Below, one piece after another: positions 20,130-28,001 of a stretch of 64,000 bases of DNA. Where the stretch lies: the NCBI RefSeq assembly GCF_036625195.1, contig NZ_JAZKUG010000001.1:62001-126000 (forward strand), written 5' to 3'. A program made the position numbers and the translations under genes. The DNA comes from Accumulibacter sp. Its GTDB lineage: Bacteria; Pseudomonadota; Gammaproteobacteria; Burkholderiales; Rhodocyclaceae. Position 1 is the stretch's first letter. Each line of letters begins with the position of its first letter. The notes below the pieces were generated by a model. It was not told the origin of the DNA. It saw nothing but the letters and a program-made list of their open reading frames with translations, and did not search any database.

Positions 20130-21683
20130 ATGACCATAAAACCGGAGTTGATCGACAAGCTGCGCGCCAAGCGCGACAAGCTGATTGACCATGTCAGCCC
20201 CGAGAAGCTGGAAGCCCTGCACGCGAAAGGACTGCTGTCCGCCCGCGAACGGCTTCTGACCCTCTTCGACGAGGGCACCTTCCAGGAACTCGGGCTCTAT
20301 GCCTCGCACGCCGCGACCTCCTTCGGCCTTGCCGGGCGCACGCTGCCGGCCGATGGCGTCATCGCCGGCAACGGCTACTTTGGAACGTTGCAGATCGCGG
20401 CGTTCAGCCAGGACTTCAATGTCGTCGCCGGCACGCTCGGCAAGATGCAGGCGCGCAAGATCACGCGCATCATGCGCCACGCGCTGAAGACCGGGGTGCC
20501 GCTGGTCGCCTTCAAGGATTCCGGCGGCGCCCGCATCCAGGAGGGCGTCGATGCCCTCTCGGGCTACGGCGACGTCTTCTACACCAACGTCCTGCTCTCC
20601 GGCGTCGTGCCGCAGATCGCGGTGATCTGCGGACCCTGCGCCGGCGGCGCGGCGTACTCGCCGGCGCTGATGGACTTCGTCATCATGACGCGGCACAACG
20701 CGCACATGTTCCTCACCGGTCCGGAAGTCATCAAGGCGGTGACCGGCCGCGCGACGACGATGGCCGAGGTCGGCGGCGCCGAGATGCATTCGACGGTCAG
20801 CGGCAACGCGCACTTCGTCGCCGAGGACGACCGGCACGCGATCACGCTGGTGAAGCAGATCCTCTCCTACCTGCCGGCGAACAATACCGAGGATCCGCCG
20901 CACGACCTGTCGGTGCCGATCGAGGAACTCGACGACCCCGGCATCAACGACTGCATCCCGGACAGCCCCTCCGAGCCGCTCGACATGTATTCGATCATCC
21001 GCCGGCTGGTCGACAAGGGCGAACTGCTGGAAGTGCATGCCGGCTTCGCGCGCAACGTCATCGTCGGCTTCGCGCGGATCAGCGGCGTGGTCATCGGCCT
21101 CGTCGCCAACCAGCCGATGGTGATGGCCGGCGCCCTCGACCTCAACGCCGCCGACAAGGTGGCGCGCTTCGTCCGCACCTGCAACATCTTCAACGTGCCG
21201 GTGGTCACCCTCGTCGATGTGCCGGGCTTTTTGCCCGGAGTCGAGCAGGAACGCGGCGGCATCATCCGCCACGGCGCCAAGATGCTCTCGGCCTACGGAT
21301 CCTGCACCTCGCCGAAGATCACCGTCATCCTGCGCAAGGCCTACGGGGGTTCGTACCTGGCGATGTGCGCGCAGGAAATGGGTGCCGACATGGTCTATGC
21401 GTGGCCGACGGCCGAGATCGCCGTCATGGGCGCCGAAGCAGCGGTCAAGATCCTCTATCGCAAGGAACTCGAGCAGGCCGAGGATCGCCAGGCGAGGGCC
21501 GCCGAGCTGGCGCAGGAGTACCGCGACGAGTTCGCCTCACCCTACGTCTCGGCGAGCAACTTCTACATCACCGACGTCATCGAGCCGCAGGACACGCGCT
21601 GGATGGTCGCACTCGCGCTGCGCAAGACGCTCGACAAGCGCGAGATGCGGCCGGCCAAGAAGCACGGCAACATTCCCATGTAA
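20130..21683 (+). CDS. mmdA: Methylmalonyl-CoA decarboxylase carboxyltransferase (alpha) subunit
   Basis: This 517-residue carboxyltransferase moves the carboxyl group of (S)-methylmalonyl-CoA to biotin, leaving propionyl-CoA. It has the two crotonase-fold halves of the PccB/MmdA family; the acyl-CoA-binding loops are seen as FKDSGGARIQEG and CGPCAGGAAYSPAL in the first half and DVPGFLPGVEQE and LRKAYGGSYLAM in the second. Alone it could be a propionyl-CoA carboxylase beta chain, but the next three genes encode the small membrane, biotin and Na+-pump subunits, so a decarboxylase is the better call. AGGA lies 9 bases before the ATG. The 290 bases upstream, after the tRNA terminator, show no clear promoter. 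Confidence 0.88.
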   Translation: MTIKPELIDKLRAKRDKLIDHVSPEKLEALHAKGLLSARERLLTLFDEGTFQELGLYASHAATSFGLAGRTLPADGVIAGNGYFGTLQIAAFSQDFNVVAGTLGKMQARKITRIMRHALKTGVPLVAFKDSGGARIQEGVDALSGYGDVFYTNVLLSGVVPQIAVICGPCAGGAAYSPALMDFVIMTRHNAHMFLTGPEVIKAVTGRATTMAEVGGAEMHSTVSGNAHFVAEDDRHAITLVKQILSYLPANNTEDPPHDLSVPIEELDDPGINDCIPDSPSEPLDMYSIIRRLVDKGELLEVHAGFARNVIVGFARISGVVIGLVANQPMVMAGALDLNAADKVARFVRTCNIFNVPVVTLVDVPGFLPGVEQERGGIIRHGAKMLSAYGSCTSPKITVILRKAYGGSYLAMCAQEMGADMVYAWPTAEIAVMGAEAAVKILYRKELEQAEDRQARAAELAQEYRDEFASPYVSASNFYITDVIEPQDTRWMVALALRKTLDKREMRPAKKHGNIPM

Positions 21684-21707
21684 CCGGCGAGCAAAGGAAC
21701 CCGCATC

Positions 21708-22040
21708 ATGCTGACTGCCGCAATCATCAAGTCCCTGCAGGTCTACGGCATCGCCATCGTCATCTCGATGATCGTCGCGGTGATCATCAAGCTGATGGTG
21801 GTGCTGACCGCGCGCGCCGAAAAGTCCAGGCCGGTCGAGATGCCCACCGGCACGGTCTGCCCGGTCGGCCCCGGCGTTCCCGACGAGGACGTCGCCGCCC
21901 TCTCGGCAGCGATCTTCGCCGCGATGGGCCCGCACCGCATCCTGCACATTGCGCCCGCGAGCCACGGCTGGTCCAGCGAAGGACGCGCCGCCCAACATCA
22001 TTCACACCTGCCGGGGTCTGCGGGCCGCGGCAGCAGATAA
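21708..22040 (+). CDS. mmdD: Decarboxylase delta (OadG-like) subunit
   Basis: This 110-residue subunit has one N-terminal membrane helix (residues about 6-33, IIKSLQVYGIAIVISMIVAVIIKLMVVL) and a polar C-terminal part. OadG/MmdD proteins hold the carboxyltransferase to the membrane pump and are needed for assembly. The segment VPDEDVAALSAAIFAAMGPHRILHI resembles the conserved C-terminal patch of the family. A ribosome binding site (AAAGGAA) precedes the ATG, 24 bases after mmdA. The last 20 residues, rich in His, Ser and Gly, show no similarity. Confidence 0.8.
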   Translation: MLTAAIIKSLQVYGIAIVISMIVAVIIKLMVVLTARAEKSRPVEMPTGTVCPVGPGVPDEDVAALSAAIFAAMGPHRILHIAPASHGWSSEGRAAQHHSHLPGSAGRGSR

Positions 22041-22053
22041 CAGGAGCAAGAAC

Positions 22054-22452
22054 ATGCCCAGAAAATTCAAGGTCACGGTCAACGGACGCGAGTACGACGT
22101 GACCGTGCTCGAACTCACCGCCGGCCAGTCGGCATCGCCTGTCGCGGCGCCGGCTGTCGCGGCGCCGGTGGCAGCGGCGGGGAGCGCCAGCATTGCGGCA
22201 CCGGCTGCGGTGGCTCCGGCTGCGGCGTCTGTCGCCGGCGCCGGTGACGAGGTCGCCGGCATGGGGGGCGTCGTCGTCGAGGTGCTCGTCAAGGTCGGCC
22301 AGACGGTGGCCAGCGGGGATCAGTTGCTCGTGCTCGAAGCGATGAAGATGAAGACACCGGTCATTGCCAGCCGCGGCGGCCAGGTGACGCGCGTTCTCGT
22401 CGCGCCCGGTGACGCGGTCGAGGGCGGGCAGCCGCTGGTGACGATCGGCTGA
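22054..22452 (+). CDS. mmdC: Biotin carboxyl carrier (gamma) subunit
   Basis: This 132-residue protein carries biotin between the carboxyltransferase and the Na+-pumping subunit. The C-terminal 70 residues are a biotinyl domain with the attachment site EAMKMKTP, where the middle Lys is biotinylated. A flexible Ala/Pro/Val linker (about residues 27-65) joins it to a short N-terminal docking part (KFKVTVNGREYDVTVLEL). The ATG at 22054 follows CAGGAGCAAGAAC; the frame is open upstream, but that part overlaps mmdD and has no biotin-carrier similarity. Confidence 0.92.
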   Translation: MPRKFKVTVNGREYDVTVLELTAGQSASPVAAPAVAAPVAAAGSASIAAPAAVAPAAASVAGAGDEVAGMGGVVVEVLVKVGQTVASGDQLLVLEAMKMKTPVIASRGGQVTRVLVAPGDAVEGGQPLVTIG

Positions 22453-22549
22453 ACCGGCTGAGCAACAGGCAGGAAGCTCTTTCCTGCCGCCTGCAATTCG
22501 CTGCGCCGGCCGGCTGTGACCTCGGCACCCGGCGCGAGGACTGACGCGT

Positions 22550-23758
22550 ATGGAAGGCATCAACTTTCTCGATCTGTTCCAGGGCATCGCCACGCTGGCG
22601 GCCTCCGAACCGAAGATCATGTTCGGGCGCATCTTCCTGATGCTGCTCGGTTTCCTGCTCATCTACCTGGGCTCGAAGAACGTCCTCGAGCCGCTGCTGA
22701 TGATTCCGATGGGGCTCGGCATGTCGTCGGTCAACGCCGGCGTGATGTTCCTCGACGCCAAACGCATGGGAACGCTCTTCGTCGACCCGCTGCTGGCGGA
22801 CCCGATCGACCTGATGAACATCATGCAGATCGACTGGCTGCAGCCGGTCTACACGCTGACCTTCAGCAACGGCCTGATCGCCTGTCTGGTGTTCATGGGC
22901 ATCGGCGTCCTGCTCGACGTCGGCTATGTCATGGCGCGCCCCTTCCAGAGCATGATCATCGCCCTCTTCGCGGAGTTGGGGACGATCGCCGTTTTCCCGA
23001 TCGCCGTCGGCCTCGGCCTGAACGAGGGCCAGTCGGCGGCAGTGGCGACGATCGGCGGTGCCGATGGGCCGATGGTGCTGTTCACCTCGCTCGTCCTGGC
23101 CAAGGATCTCTTCGTCCCGATCACCGTCGTCGGCTACCTCTACCTCGGCCTCACCTATGGCGCCTATCCGTACCTGATCAAGTGGCTGGTGCCCGAGCAC
23201 ATCCGCGGCATCAGCATGGTCGAGGATCGCGGGCCGAAGATCTCCCGCCAGCAGAAGCTGACCTTCGCCGTCGTCGCCTGTACGCTGCTCTGCCTGCTGT
23301 TTCCGGTGGCGGCACCGCTCTTCTTCTCGCTCTTCCTCGGCGTCGCGGTGCGCGAGAGCGGCATCGACGCCTTCACCAAGCTGCTGAGCGAGGTGTTCCT
23401 CTACGCCGCGACCTTCTTCCTCGGCCTGACGCTGGGTGTCCTCTGCGAAGCGAACACCCTGCTCGAACCAACCGTACTCAAGCTGCTGCTGCTCGGCATG
23501 CTGGCGCTGACGATCTCGGCCCTGGGCGGTCTGCTCGGCGGCTACATCCTCTACTTCTGGTCCGGCGGCAAGTTCAACCCGATCGTCGGCATTGCCGGCG
23601 TCAGTTGCGTACCGACGACGGCGAAGATCGTGCAGAAGGTTGCCAGCGCGGCAAACGCCCGCGCCATCATCATGCCGCAGGCACTCGGCGCCAACATCAG
23701 CGGCGTCATCACATCGGCGATCATCGCCGCGACCTTCATCGCGCTCCTGCGGCAGTAG
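22550..23758 (+). CDS. mmdB: Sodium-translocating decarboxylase beta subunit
   Basis: This 402-residue integral membrane protein decarboxylates carboxybiotin and exports Na+. It has about nine to eleven hydrophobic segments. The conserved sodium-binding segments of the OadB/MmdB/GcdB family are clear: GVMFLDAKRMG early, GATIGGADGP-like VATIGGADGPMVLFTS in the middle, and SGGKFNPIVGIAGVSCVPTTAKIVQKVA near the end. The length is typical. The gap to mmdC is 97 bases, so it may have some separate control. Together the four genes couple methylmalonyl-CoA breakdown to a Na+ gradient. Confidence 0.93.
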   Translation: MEGINFLDLFQGIATLAASEPKIMFGRIFLMLLGFLLIYLGSKNVLEPLLMIPMGLGMSSVNAGVMFLDAKRMGTLFVDPLLADPIDLMNIMQIDWLQPVYTLTFSNGLIACLVFMGIGVLLDVGYVMARPFQSMIIALFAELGTIAVFPIAVGLGLNEGQSAAVATIGGADGPMVLFTSLVLAKDLFVPITVVGYLYLGLTYGAYPYLIKWLVPEHIRGISMVEDRGPKISRQQKLTFAVVACTLLCLLFPVAAPLFFSLFLGVAVRESGIDAFTKLLSEVFLYAATFFLGLTLGVLCEANTLLEPTVLKLLLLGMLALTISALGGLLGGYILYFWSGGKFNPIVGIAGVSCVPTTAKIVQKVASAANARAIIMPQALGANISGVITSAIIAATFIALLRQ

Positions 23759-23870
23759 GGCCGCAGAGCAGCTGCCAGTTCGACAACCTGGCCGGCCGGC
23801 TGCGGCGCAAGCGGCAGCCGGTCGCCTGCGGCCGCGGCGGCAATGCGCCGAGTGACCGCGAAGGCTGCGA

Positions 23871-24449
23871 CTAGGTGTCTACATCGCTTTCGCGCCGGCT
23901 CTCTGCTTCAGCCTGGAAACCGGGCAACGGCAGTCCGGTGAACAGGGTCCGCGTCTGCGTCTTCAGCTGATCCTGCATCTGATGCAGCATCTTGCGGCTC
24001 TGCTCCATGTAGGTCGCCATCATGGTCTGCATCGCCGGGCCCTGGAAGTTCATGAACTGCGACCACATGTCGGCGTGCACCTGGCTGTTGCTTTCTCCGT
24101 AGAGCTGCTGCGATTGCTCCTGCAGCTTCTTCTGGAAGTCGACGAAGGACTTGATGTTCGTTTCCAGGTACTTGCCGAGGACGCCCTGCATCGCGTGCCC
24201 GTAGAAGCGGATCATCTGCGCCAGCAGGTCGGTGGTGAACAGCGGGATGCCGGCAGCCTCCTCCTCGAGAATGATCTGCAGCAGGATGCTGCGCGTGATG
24301 TCCTCGCTGGTCTTGGCATCCAGCACGTTGAAGTTCTCGCGGGCAAGGACCAGATCCTTGACATCACTGAGGGTGATGTAGGCGCTCGTCCGGGTGTCGT
24401 AGAGACGACGGTTCGGGTATTTCTTGATCAGTCGCGGCTGCTCGGGCAT
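23871..24449 (-). CDS. phaR: Polyhydroxyalkanoate synthesis repressor PhaR
   Basis: This 192-residue regulator binds both DNA and PHA granules and represses phasin and synthesis genes until polymer forms. The N-terminus, LIKKYPNRRLYDTRTSAYITL, is the PHB/PHA accumulation regulator DNA-binding domain, followed by the EDITRSILLQIILEEE segment. The C-terminal half is Gln/Met-rich (MQTMMATYMEQSRKMLHQMQDQ), as in other PhaR proteins. A strong ribosome binding site (GGAGGAAGG) precedes the ATG. It ends 112 bases from mmdB and lies downstream of phaB on the same strand, separated from it by a terminator. Confidence 0.95.
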   Translation of the reverse strand: MPEQPRLIKKYPNRRLYDTRTSAYITLSDVKDLVLARENFNVLDAKTSEDITRSILLQIILEEEAAGIPLFTTDLLAQMIRFYGHAMQGVLGKYLETNIKSFVDFQKKLQEQSQQLYGESNSQVHADMWSQFMNFQGPAMQTMMATYMEQSRKMLHQMQDQLKTQTRTLFTGLPLPGFQAEAESRRESDVDT

Positions 24450-24632
24450 GGCGACCCTTCCTCCTTCTCGAGATGACTCGGCGGACGCTCGCCGGCGCCC
24501 GGGCCGTGATGGTCGCCCAGACAGCCCGGACCCCGGCAGTCATCCGCCTCGGACACGCTCGGCGATCGACGAGCCAGGCTCGTGATCTCCTGCCATCCGG
24601 GCCAACGAGCGAGCATCACGGCTGTTTGGTGC

Positions 24633-24649
24633 GGTGCAGCACCATTATA
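24633..24649 (-). promoter_or_regulatory. phaR promoter -10 with adjoining palindrome (possible PhaR operator)
   Basis: On the minus strand TATAAT (24649 to 24644) is followed directly by the perfect palindrome GGTGCTGCACC (24643-24633), which would cover the transcription start. The position and TGC-rich sequence fit an autorepressor site. The phaR leader would then be about 190 bases. No good -35 is visible because the phaB terminator U tract lies there. PhaR binding is inference from family knowledge. Confidence 0.5.
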
Positions 24650-24656
24650 CGCCAGC

Positions 24657-24686
24657 AAAAAAAAACAGGCCCCATCTGGAGCCTGT
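24657..24686 (-). terminator. Rho-independent terminator of phaB
   Basis: Read on the minus strand, ACAGGC pairs with GCCTGT around a 10-base middle, followed by a run of nine T residues. It lies 30 bases after the phaB stop codon. Confidence 0.8.
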
Positions 24687-24715
24687 CTGGGCCGAACGGC
24701 AGAAAAAAGTTTCTC

Positions 24716-25459
24716 TTACTGGTAGTAGAGACCGCCGCAGATGTTCATCGTCGAACCAGTCATGAAGCCGGCGATGTCGGACGCGAGGTAGACACAGGCG
24801 CCGCCGATCTCCTCCGGCTTCGCCAGGCGCTTCATCGGCACGGTGTCGACGATTCCCTGCAGGATCTCCGGCTTGATCGCCATGACCATCGCCGTCGCGA
24901 CGTAGCCCGGAGTGATCGCGTTCACCGTCACGCCCTTGGCAGCGACCTCGGCGGCCAGCGCCTTGGTGAAGCCGATGACGCCGGCCTTGGCCGCCGAGTA
25001 GTTCGTCTGGCCGGCCTGGCCGCGCAGACCGTTCACCGACGAGATGTTGATGATGCGGCCCCAACCCCGCTCCGCCATCTTGCCCGACACCTGCTTGGTC
25101 ATGTTGAACAGGCTGTTGAGGTTGGTCGAAATCACCGCATTCCACTGCGCCGGCTCCATGCGGGCGAACATCTTGTCACGCGTGATGCCGGCATTGTTGA
25201 CCAGGATGTCGATCGGCCCGGCCTTGGCTTCAGCCTCGGCAACCAGCGCGACGCAGGAATCGTAATCGGAAACATCGCCGGCGACACAGATGAAATCGTT
25301 GAAACCGGCTTCGGCCATCGCCTTGGTCCACTCTTCCGGCTTGTCGAACTCCGGATGATAGGCAGCAACCACCTTGTGACCGGCTTTCGCCAGTTCCTGG
25401 CAGATGGCGGTACCGATCCCCCCCATGGCACCCGTAACCAATGCAACACGTTGCGTCAT
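24716..25459 (-). CDS. phaB: Acetoacetyl-CoA reductase PhaB
   Basis: This 247-residue NADPH-dependent short-chain dehydrogenase makes (R)-3-hydroxybutyryl-CoA, the monomer for PHB. The cofactor motif TGAMGGIG lies at residues 9-16 and NNAGITRD near 88. The active site is Ser (NISSVNGLRGQAGQ) with YSAAKAG. The C-terminal SGxxxxINGG-type end (TGSTMNICGGLYY) fits PhaB. The length matches the family. A promoter with a palindromic operator candidate lies upstream and a strong terminator downstream, so it is probably transcribed alone. Confidence 0.95.
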   Translation of the reverse strand: MTQRVALVTGAMGGIGTAICQELAKAGHKVVAAYHPEFDKPEEWTKAMAEAGFNDFICVAGDVSDYDSCVALVAEAEAKAGPIDILVNNAGITRDKMFARMEPAQWNAVISTNLNSLFNMTKQVSGKMAERGWGRIINISSVNGLRGQAGQTNYSAAKAGVIGFTKALAAEVAAKGVTVNAITPGYVATAMVMAIKPEILQGIVDTVPMKRLAKPEEIGGACVYLASDIAGFMTGSTMNICGGLYYQ

Positions 25460-25521
25460 CGATGTTTCCTTTCCTGTTGAAGGTTGAACGCTCTTATCCT
25501 GACCAACTAAGGCCGTCGGCG

Positions 25522-25550
25522 ATTCTGCATTGCAGCATCGGTGCTGTCAA
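25522..25550 (-). promoter_or_regulatory. phaB promoter overlapping a PhaR-like palindrome
   Basis: On the minus strand the -35 TTGACA (25550-25545) and -10 CAGAAT (25527-25522) are exactly 17 bases apart. The palindrome CTGCAATGCAG (25535-25525) covers the end of the spacer and the start of the -10. Its form, CTGC-N3-GCAG, resembles the TGC-rich sites reported for PhaR. A bound repressor here would block polymerase. The start would fall near 25515, giving a leader of about 55 bases. Confidence 0.65.
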
Positions 25551-25647
25551 CGCCGGCAGGCAAAGTTTTCGCTTCTGCATCGCCGCGCGGCCCGCCTGCG
25601 TCGTGACCGCGCATCGAGCGAAGGTTCGGCGCGCCTATAATCGCGGC

Positions 25648-25860
25648 ATGCACATCGTCGCCCTCGCCTGGCTGTACGTGACCGTGCTGATGGCCCTGAC
25701 CGAAAGCAATGTCGTCGCCGGCATCCTCACCCTGCTGTTCTACGGCATCCTGCCGCTCGCCCTCCTGCTCTGGATCTTCGGTGCGCCGGGGCGCCGGCGC
25801 CGGGCGGCCCGCAAGGCGGCGCAGGCTACCGCTGGCGATCAGCCGGACCCGCCACCCTGA
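25648..25860 (+). CDS. Small two-helix membrane protein of unknown function
   Basis: This 70-residue protein starts MHIVALAWLYVTVLM and has two hydrophobic stretches (about residues 2-16 and 21-46), with a basic segment GRRRRAARKAA after the second. It would place the C-terminus in the cytoplasm by the positive-inside rule. I do not recognise the function. A TATAAT at 25636-25641 lies only 6 bases before the ATG, so the mRNA is probably leaderless. A longer frame from 25441 is open but has no support in its first 69 codons. Confidence 0.65.
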   Translation: MHIVALAWLYVTVLMALTESNVVAGILTLLFYGILPLALLLWIFGAPGRRRRAARKAAQATAGDQPDPPP

Positions 25861-25967
25861 CCGCTCTGTCGCCCCGCCAGGCCAATGCATGGAAGCTCGT
25901 CTTCGCCCGCCAGCCGCGGTCGGCAGGTGGTGCCGGGAGCCTGTCAGGGAATCGCTGCGAACCGGCA

Positions 25968-26822
25968 TCAATCACCCTGGCCCGCCGGCGACGCAACCGA
26001 CTGGCGCTCGCCGGCAAGCCAGATCAGCGACGCCATGCGGCCGGTGACGCCGTCACGGCGATAGGAAAAGAAGAGGTCCTGCTGCCGCAGCGTGCAGTGC
26101 TCGCCACCGTGAACCGACCCGACGCCGAGCCGCGACAACCGCTGCCGCGCCAGCAGGTAAAGATCGGCCAGCCAGCCGCCGCCGGCACGCCCGCCGTCCG
26201 ACTGCCGCGGATCACGGCCGGCTGGCGCACCGCCGGCGGCCGTACCGGCACCGTTCGCCAGCCTGCTGAACGCACGCGCCGCGGCCGGATCGGTGGCGAT
26301 GAAAGCCTGCCGCACCTCGTCGCCGACCTCGAAAGCCTGCGCGCCGATCGCCGGCCCGAGGTAGGCCAGGAGGCTGGCGGCGGGTACTCCCATCGCCGCG
26401 ACCGTCCGCTCGAGGATGCCGGCCTGCAGACCGCGCCAGCCCGCATGCGCGGCAGCGACGACGCTGCCGGAGTGGTCACAGAGCAGGACCGGCAGGCAGT
26501 CGGCGGTCATCACGACGCAGACGACGCCCGGCGCGCGGGCAAACGATGCATCGGCGACTGCGGGCGCGGCGGCGCCAACCGCCAGCGCGGCGTCGACCAC
26601 CGTCGTGCCATGCACTTGCTGCAACCAGCACGGCGGGGCCGGCAGCCGCTGGCCGAGCCGCCGCCGATTGGCGGCCACCGCCAACGGGTCGTCGCCGACG
26701 TGATCGGCGAGATTGAGGCTGCCGTAGGGCGGCAGGCTGACGCCGTCGTGGCGCGTCGTCAACAGGCTGCGTACCGGCGCCGGCGCCGGCCAGTCGGGAA
26801 TGATCCAGCCGGCGCCGCTCAT
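25968..26822 (-). CDS. pgeF: Multicopper-oxidase-like purine nucleoside phosphorylase / peptidoglycan editing factor (YfiH family)
   Basis: This 284-residue protein belongs to the YfiH/PgeF family (once called laccase or polyphenol oxidase). Family signatures are LLTTRHDGVS near residue 20, WLQQVHG near 67, VMTADCLPVLL near 104 and AAHAGWRGL near 123, which carry the metal-binding His/Cys residues. Relatives cleave adenosine with phosphate or act on wrongly amidated muropeptides. The segment ANGAGTAAGGAPAGRDPRQSDGG-like (about residues 190-215) is a Gly/Ala-rich insert. It is followed 55 bases on by no further minus-strand gene and lies next to the rluD-type gene upstream. Confidence 0.87.
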   Translation of the reverse strand: MSGAGWIIPDWPAPAPVRSLLTTRHDGVSLPPYGSLNLADHVGDDPLAVAANRRRLGQRLPAPPCWLQQVHGTTVVDAALAVGAAAPAVADASFARAPGVVCVVMTADCLPVLLCDHSGSVVAAAHAGWRGLQAGILERTVAAMGVPAASLLAYLGPAIGAQAFEVGDEVRQAFIATDPAAARAFSRLANGAGTAAGGAPAGRDPRQSDGGRAGGGWLADLYLLARQRLSRLGVGSVHGGEHCTLRQQDLFFSYRRDGVTGRMASLIWLAGERQSVASPAGQGD

Positions 26823-26876
26823 CGCCGGCCGGCAACGGCAGCGCGCAGCGGCAAGCGGCTGGCGACAAGGGCACCC

Positions 26877-28001
26877 CTATGGCGCGAGCAGATCCTCATC
26901 CTCATCCTCGAACTCGTCGTCATCGTCCGCAAGGATCGCGGCCGCTGCTTCCTGCCAAGTCGCCTCATCGCCGTCATCGACAGGCGCTTCGTCGGCGGCC
27001 AGCGCCGCCTGCCGCCGCAGATGGTCGAGCAACTCCGCCATGTCCGCCGGCAGGTCCGATCGCCACTGCATCGCTTCGCCGCGCAGCGGATGCCGCAGCG
27101 CCAGACGACAGGCGTGCAGCGCCTGCCGGGAAAATGGCGGGCCCTTGGGCAGCCGGCTGACACCGCGGCCGTAGGTCGGGTCACCAACCAGCGGATAACC
27201 GGCGGCCGTCATGTGCACCCGGATCTGATGCGTTCGTCCGCTCTCCAGCGCACACTCGATCAGCGAGCAGTCGATGAAGCGCTCGAGCACCCGGTAGTGC
27301 GTACGCGCCGCCTTGCCCGTGCTGACGACCGCCATCCGTGTACGCTGCGTGGGATGGCGGCCGATCGGTGCGTCAACGGTACCGGACGCTTCGACCCGCC
27401 CGCGCGCCACCGCCTGATAGTGCCGCCGCACGCTGCGCGCCTGCAACTGCCGGACGAGATCGGTCTGCGCTTCAAGGGTCCTGGCGACGACCAGCAGGCC
27501 GCTGGTGTCCTTGTCGAGGCGATGGACGATACCCGCCCGCGGCAGCCGGGCGAGTTCCGGCCAGCGATGCAGCAGCGCATTCAGCAGCGTGCCGCTCCAG
27601 TTGCCGTTACCCGGATGCACCACCAGGCCGGCCGGCTTGTCGATCACCAACAGGCTCTCGTCCTCATGGACCACCTGCAGAGGGATGTCCTCGGGCGTAG
27701 ACGATTCGGCGCGTTCGTCCGCTGCCTCCGCCAGCTCGATCGTTTCGCCCGCCCAGAGCCGCTGCCGTGGTTCCAGCACGGGCGTGCCACCGACGGCCAC
27801 CCTGCCGGCGCGGATCCACCCCTGCAAGCGACTGCGCGAATGCTGCGCCAACAGCCGAGCCAGAATCTGGTCGAGCCGCTGACCGCCACACTCGGCCGGG
27901 ACCTTCAGGGCTGTCCGGGGGTTTGCGCTATAATCGCCCGGCCCCACGCGCGGCTCCGGCGCTCCGGCCGCGGCCTTCTTCTTCTCTGGGTTCTTCATCA
28001 T
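26877..28001 (-). CDS. rluD: RluD-family 23S rRNA pseudouridine synthase
   Basis: This protein of about 374 residues has an N-terminal S4 RNA-binding domain (GGQRLDQILARLLAQHSRSRLQGWIRAGRV) and a pseudouridine synthase domain with GIVHRLDKDTSGLLVVA, which holds the catalytic Asp. RluD makes pseudouridines in helix 69 of 23S rRNA. The start is uncertain: two ATG codons lie at 28001 and 27998, abutting the divergent bamD start. An acidic C-terminal tail (DDDDEFEDEDEDLL) is unusual. In many betaproteobacteria this gene lies divergent from bamD and beside pgeF, as here. Confidence 0.9.
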   Translation of the reverse strand: MMKNPEKKKAAAGAPEPRVGPGDYSANPRTALKVPAECGGQRLDQILARLLAQHSRSRLQGWIRAGRVAVGGTPVLEPRQRLWAGETIELAEAADERAESSTPEDIPLQVVHEDESLLVIDKPAGLVVHPGNGNWSGTLLNALLHRWPELARLPRAGIVHRLDKDTSGLLVVARTLEAQTDLVRQLQARSVRRHYQAVARGRVEASGTVDAPIGRHPTQRTRMAVVSTGKAARTHYRVLERFIDCSLIECALESGRTHQIRVHMTAAGYPLVGDPTYGRGVSRLPKGPPFSRQALHACRLALRHPLRGEAMQWRSDLPADMAELLDHLRRQAALAADEAPVDDGDEATWQEAAAAILADDDDEFEDEDEDLLAP

